A stretch of 8,617 nucleotides of DNA from Magnetococcales bacterium (lineage in GTDB: Bacteria; Pseudomonadota; Magnetococcia; Magnetococcales; Magnetaquicoccaceae). Where the stretch lies: assembly GCA_015229095.1 (NCBI GenBank), contig JADGCE010000081.1:3306-11922 (forward strand), written 5' to 3'. Shown here piece after piece: positions 6,069-8,617 of the stretch (within the stretch, counting starts at the first letter, position 1; each line of letters starts with the position of its first letter). The position numbers were made by a program, and so were the translations under genes. A model generated the notes under the pieces. That model did not search any database. It had not been told where the DNA came from and worked only from the letters and a program-made list of their open reading frames with translations.

Positions 6069-7013
6069 ATGACGGCCTTTTCCCAGGATTTTCCTCATGG
6101 CATCACCTGTATCGACACCGGTTATTGGCGACCGGGCTTTGCCGCTGCCTACCTGTTGATCGAGGGGGGTGAGGCCCTCTTTATCGAGACCGGGCCCAGC
6201 CATGCCGTACCCCGGTTGCGGGCAACCCTGGCCCACAAGGGGCTCTCCCCGGAGGCCCTGCGCGCCATACTGGTCACCCATGTCCATTTGGATCATGCCG
6301 GTGGGGCGGCGGAACTGCTGAACCATCTGCCAGAGGCCCAATTGCGGGTGCACCCCCGTGGCCTGCGCCATCTGCTGGACCCGACCCAGCTGCAGGCCGG
6401 GGCAGAGGCGGTCTATGGCCCGGAACGGTTTCAATCCCTGTTGGGAACGGTACAACCGGCGGATTCCCAACGGACAAAGAGCACCGAAGATCAGGAAATG
6501 GTCGGCTGGCCGGGGCGTCCCCTGACCATCCTCCACACCCCCGGCCATGCCCTGCATCACCAATGCATCTGGGATCCCACCAGCGGAGGCCTCTTTACCG
6601 GCGACGCCTTCGGCATCTCCTACCGCATTTTTGACCAGGGAGAGGAGCGGTTGCTCTTTCCTGCCACCACCCCGGTGCAGTTTGATCGGGAAGCCAGTCA
6701 CCACACCCTGGATCGTTTGGCCGCCCTCTCTCCCAAGTGGCTCTTTTTGACCCATTTTGGTCCGGTGCCGTTCACCAACCGCCTGACCGACCGCCTGCAC
6801 ACCCTGCTGGACCGCTTTGCCGACCTGGCCGACCTGCATGGGGCGCAAAAAGGGCCAGAGCCACTCACCGAGGCCTTGCACCAGCTTTTGTACCAGGAGT
6901 GCCCGCCGGCGCTTCCTCCTCTCTCCGACGCCCTCTGTCGTGATTGGCTGGCCATGGATTGCGCCCTCAACGCCCAGGGATTGCGCGTCTGGCAGCAGCG
7001 GCGATCATGCTGA
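6069..7013 (+). CDS. Metallo-beta-lactamase-fold hydrolase
   Basis: The 314-residue protein carries the complete metal site of the family: THVHLDHAGG with H71, H73, D75 and H76, then H160 in HTPGHALHH, D179 in FTGDAFG, and H229 in THFGP. The N-terminal half (YLLIEGGEALFIETG) matches the usual first strands. Together these predict a two-metal hydrolase of the glyoxalase II/COG0491 type. Substrate cannot be read from the sequence. The roughly 80 C-terminal residues after HFGP are helical and probably form a lid or dimerisation part, as seen in several family members acting on thioesters or lactones. No signal peptide is present, so it should be cytoplasmic. It lies 41 bases after the dapF-like gene and its stop overlaps the start of the next gene, which argues for one operon. 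Antibiotic hydrolysis is not suggested by anything seen. Confidence 0.92.
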   Translation: MTAFSQDFPHGITCIDTGYWRPGFAAAYLLIEGGEALFIETGPSHAVPRLRATLAHKGLSPEALRAILVTHVHLDHAGGAAELLNHLPEAQLRVHPRGLRHLLDPTQLQAGAEAVYGPERFQSLLGTVQPADSQRTKSTEDQEMVGWPGRPLTILHTPGHALHHQCIWDPTSGGLFTGDAFGISYRIFDQGEERLLFPATTPVQFDREASHHTLDRLAALSPKWLFLTHFGPVPFTNRLTDRLHTLLDRFADLADLHGAQKGPEPLTEALHQLLYQECPPALPPLSDALCRDWLAMDCALNAQGLRVWQQRRSC

Positions 7014-7585
7014 AAAATATCCTGCTTTTTCTTCTGTTGCGACCTTCCGGGCTCTTTGCCCGCATGCGGGGTTATGATTTATTGCCCCTGGCATTGATTT
7101 TGCAAGCCTTTCGCTGGCACTCCACCGCATTGACCACCATGGTGAGCCTCTACCAGGAGCGCAGCCCCATGTTGCTCCCCGTCCCCTTCGGCATCGATCC
7201 CGACCGCTACCGATGGATGGAAATTTTTGCGTATGGACCCTATGGATTGCTGATCATAACCGGCATCGCCTATCTGGTCTGGGTGCGGGGGGAGCCCCAT
7301 GCCACCATCAAGCCCATGACCTTTCGCAAATGCTGGGAGTTGATCGGCCTCTGTTTTTTTGCCCCCTGGCTGCCCAGCCTGTTGTTGGATGCCTTTCTGG
7401 TCAAAATGGGCTGGGGGGGGCCGGCCATCATCATTCCCTGGCATGTCACCATCCTGGCTGTGGAAATGGTGTTGACCTGCGTGGGATTGCACGCCGTTTT
7501 CGGCATCCCTTTCCCCAGGGCACTCCGCCTGGGGGCACTCGCCGGCATCGCTTTTCTGGTCTTTGCCGGACTTTTGGTGCGCTGA
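7007..7585 (+). CDS. Small integral membrane protein, weakly Yip1-like
   Basis: A 192-residue hydrophobic protein with about five membrane segments, at roughly residues 24-44, 73-93, 109-131, 141-164 and 173-191. The opening (ILLFLLLRPSGLFARMRG) resembles the start of bacterial Yip1-domain proteins, in which a short amphipathic part with an R-P motif precedes the helices, but no decisive motif is visible and I would not name a function. The ATG at 7007 overlaps the hydrolase stop (ATGCTGA), and this start is preferred over an in-frame ATG at 6944 because that would add a non-hydrophobic, Ala/Arg-rich leader lying wholly inside the hydrolase gene. Overlap implies translational coupling and perhaps a functional link with the hydrolase. 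A run of eight G (7413-7420) encodes Trp-Gly-Gly and is a potential sequencing-error site. Confidence 0.75.
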   Translation: MLKNILLFLLLRPSGLFARMRGYDLLPLALILQAFRWHSTALTTMVSLYQERSPMLLPVPFGIDPDRYRWMEIFAYGPYGLLIITGIAYLVWVRGEPHATIKPMTFRKCWELIGLCFFAPWLPSLLLDAFLVKMGWGGPAIIIPWHVTILAVEMVLTCVGLHAVFGIPFPRALRLGALAGIAFLVFAGLLVR

Positions 7586-7620
7586 TGGGGGTGAAATCCC
7601 ACAGGGGTTATTGTCGACCA

Positions 7621-7651
7621 CCCGTCCGAGTCATGATCGGCGCGGGTTTTT
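7621..7651 (+). terminator. Probable Rho-independent terminator of the hisC-dapF-hydrolase-membrane protein operon
   Basis: CCCG (7621-7624) and CCGA (7626-7629) pair with TCGG (7637-7640) and CGGG (7643-7646). This leaves a T against CG internal loop and a seven-base apical loop. Five T follow immediately (7647-7651). It lies 35 bases after the last stop of the operon. The stem is short and interrupted, so strength is uncertain. Confidence 0.5.
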
Positions 7652-7653
7652 GG

Positions 7654-7682
7654 GGGCGGCCATGGGATTTTCCTGGCGGCCC
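7654..7682 (+). repeat. Imperfect inverted repeat upstream of the Sel1 gene
   Basis: GGGCGGCCA (7654-7662) and TGGCGGCCC (7674-7682) pair at eight of nine positions. GGA (7665-7667) and TCC (7671-7673) extend the stem after a small bulge, leaving a three-base TTT loop. No T-run follows, so it is not a standard terminator. It ends 12 bases before the Sel1 ribosome binding site and could affect its translation or mark an operator. Confidence 0.4.
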
Positions 7683-7694
7683 ATTCAACCAATC

Positions 7695-7699
7695 GGAGG
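7695..7699 (+). promoter_or_regulatory. Ribosome binding site of the Sel1-repeat gene
   Basis: GGAGG lies four bases before the ATG at 7704. The match is strong though the spacing is slightly short, and it supports this start, which also begins a clean signal peptide. Confidence 0.65.
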
Positions 7700-7703
7700 A
7701 ACC

Positions 7704-8617
7704 ATGAAACGGATTCTGCTCTCCATCCTGTTTTTGCTGCTGGTGTACTCCGGGCAGGGAGTGGCCGAGGAGGAGCTGACGGCTCTGCGCAAGGCGGCTG
7801 CGCGAGGCGATGCCCAGGCCCAGAACGCTTTGGGCTTGCGGTATGCCATGGGTACAGGGCTCCCTCAGCACAGCGAGGAGGCGGTCAAATGGTTTCGCAA
7901 GGCCGCCAAACAGGGCAACGCCGAATCCCAGTACAACCTGGGTTTGATCTATGCGCGTGGTCAGGGGGTTCCAGAAAATTTTCAGGAGGCGGTGCGCTGG
8001 TCGCGCAAGTCGGCAGAACGGGGCCATGCCAAGGGTCAGGCATTGTTGGGCGCCTTGTACGAGCAGGGGATGGCCCTTCCAAAAAACCTGGCGGAGGCGG
8101 CTAGGTGGTATCGGCGGAGTGCCAATCAGGGCAATGATATGGGCCAGTTGAAGCTGGGTCTCCTCTACGAGCAGGGCCAGGGTGTGCCGCAGGATTTTGT
8201 GCAGGCCCACATGTGGCTCTCTCTGGCCGCTGCACAGGGAAACCATGAGGCCATGAACCGGGTGGAGGGGGTTGCCAAACGCCTGGATGTTGCCCAGTTG
8301 GCCCAGGCGCAAGAGATGGCGAGCGACTGGCAGTCGGACCAGGAAAAAGCGTCCACTTCCAAACGGCAGCCACCCACGGTTTCAGGGGCGGTTGCACCCA
8401 CGCCGATGGCGTCCGCCCTTTCGACAGCGCGTCTCCCCGCCATTTCGGCAGCACCCGTTTTGGCAACACCCGTTCCGGCGACCACCGTTGCAGCCGCCCC
8501 TGCTCCGGCGGTGGAAGCCCCGGCGGTGTCTGCTTGGACCGTCCCTGCTCCGGTGGCAGAAGCCCTGGCGGCGCCTGTTTTGGCGGCGCCTGCTTCGGAA
8601 ACGCCTGTTTTGGCCGC
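7704..8617 (+). CDS. Secreted Sel1-repeat protein with Ala/Pro-rich tail (3' end outside window)
   Basis: The frame is open for 304 codons to the window edge. Residues 1-21 are a signal peptide (MKRILLSILFLLLVYSGQGVA, here cut as VA|EE), so the protein is exported. Four Sel1-like repeats follow with an exact 36-residue period, marked by glycines at 35, 71, 107, 143 and 179. Each has the pattern A-x-x-G-[ND/H]-A...L-G-x-x-Y...G-x-G-[VL]-P...A-x-x-W. The third repeat has GMALP in place of GxGVP. Sel1 repeats form helical solenoids for protein-protein contact, often in envelope or host-facing proteins. From about residue 225 the sequence becomes Ala/Pro/Val-rich, a probable flexible linker to a C-terminal domain not seen here; a peptidoglycan-binding domain would be one plausible possibility, but nothing in the window shows it. 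The gene follows a probable terminator and is likely its own transcription unit. Confidence 0.92.
   Translation, partial: MKRILLSILFLLLVYSGQGVAEEELTALRKAAARGDAQAQNALGLRYAMGTGLPQHSEEAVKWFRKAAKQGNAESQYNLGLIYARGQGVPENFQEAVRWSRKSAERGHAKGQALLGALYEQGMALPKNLAEAARWYRRSANQGNDMGQLKLGLLYEQGQGVPQDFVQAHMWLSLAAAQGNHEAMNRVEGVAKRLDVAQLAQAQEMASDWQSDQEKASTSKRQPPTVSGAVAPTPMASALSTARLPAISAAPVLATPVPATTVAAAPAPAVEAPAVSAWTVPAPVAEALAAPVLAAPASETPVLA
8452..8617 (+). repeat. Degenerate 15-base coding repeats in the Sel1 protein tail
   Basis: Short units recur in multiples of 15 bases. CACCCGTT appears at 8452 and 8467, CCCTGCTCCGG at 8498 and 8543 (45 apart), and CGCCTGTTTTGGC at 8572 and 8602 (30 apart). At the protein level this is a five-residue pattern such as APVLA, APASE, TPVLA. 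The array runs off the window edge. It probably grew by slippage and may vary in copy number between strains. Confidence 0.6.

Noticed and set aside
6069..7013. Possible antibiotic-resistance beta-lactamase.
   Set aside because: Only the general metal-binding fold is shared. There is no export signal, and the sequence fits the broad cytoplasmic hydrolase family.
7608..8312. A 234-codon minus-strand frame with apparent internal repetition.
   Set aside because: The repetition is the mirror of the Sel1 repeats on the plus strand, which have a signal peptide and a proper 36-residue period.

Overview
The window reads as an ordinary, densely coded chromosomal stretch from a GC-rich Gram-negative bacterium, most likely a proteobacterium. 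The support is a lipoprotein with a classical lipobox, a RodZ-type cell-shape protein, a secreted Sel1-repeat protein, and meso-diaminopimelate-type enzymes. Genus cannot be fixed from sequence alone. No mobile element, CRISPR array, tRNA or rRNA was seen.

Layout: a divergent promoter region at about 3750-3854 splits the window. Leftwards (minus strand) runs a tightly packed operon: glutamine-dependent NAD+ synthetase (nadE, 2061-3749), a PilF/PilW-like TPR lipoprotein (1176-2048), and a RodZ-like HTH/transmembrane protein (1-1179, cut by the window edge). The lipoprotein starts 12 bases after nadE, with its ribosome binding site touching the nadE stop. It overlaps rodZ by an ATGA. TPR lipoprotein followed by rodZ is a known proteobacterial gene order, often continuing to ispG, which may lie just outside the window.

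Rightwards (plus strand) runs hisC (3855-4949), a DapF-family epimerase (4981-6027), a metallo-beta-lactamase-fold hydrolase (6069-7013) and a five-helix membrane protein (7007-7585). A probable intrinsic terminator follows at about 7621-7651. Beyond it a separate gene begins for a secreted Sel1-repeat protein (7704 to window end) with a low-complexity Ala/Pro tail.

The most interesting item is the DapF homologue. The cysteine expected in the first catalytic motif is serine, the usual Glu after the ERGxG motif is leucine, and the protein carries a tail of about 55 residues beyond the normal family end. The second catalytic cysteine is intact. A 12-codon reading frame bridges this gene and the hydrolase through an ATGA overlap. 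The other genes look like housekeeping functions, and I did not find a convincing new multi-gene defence or mobile system.
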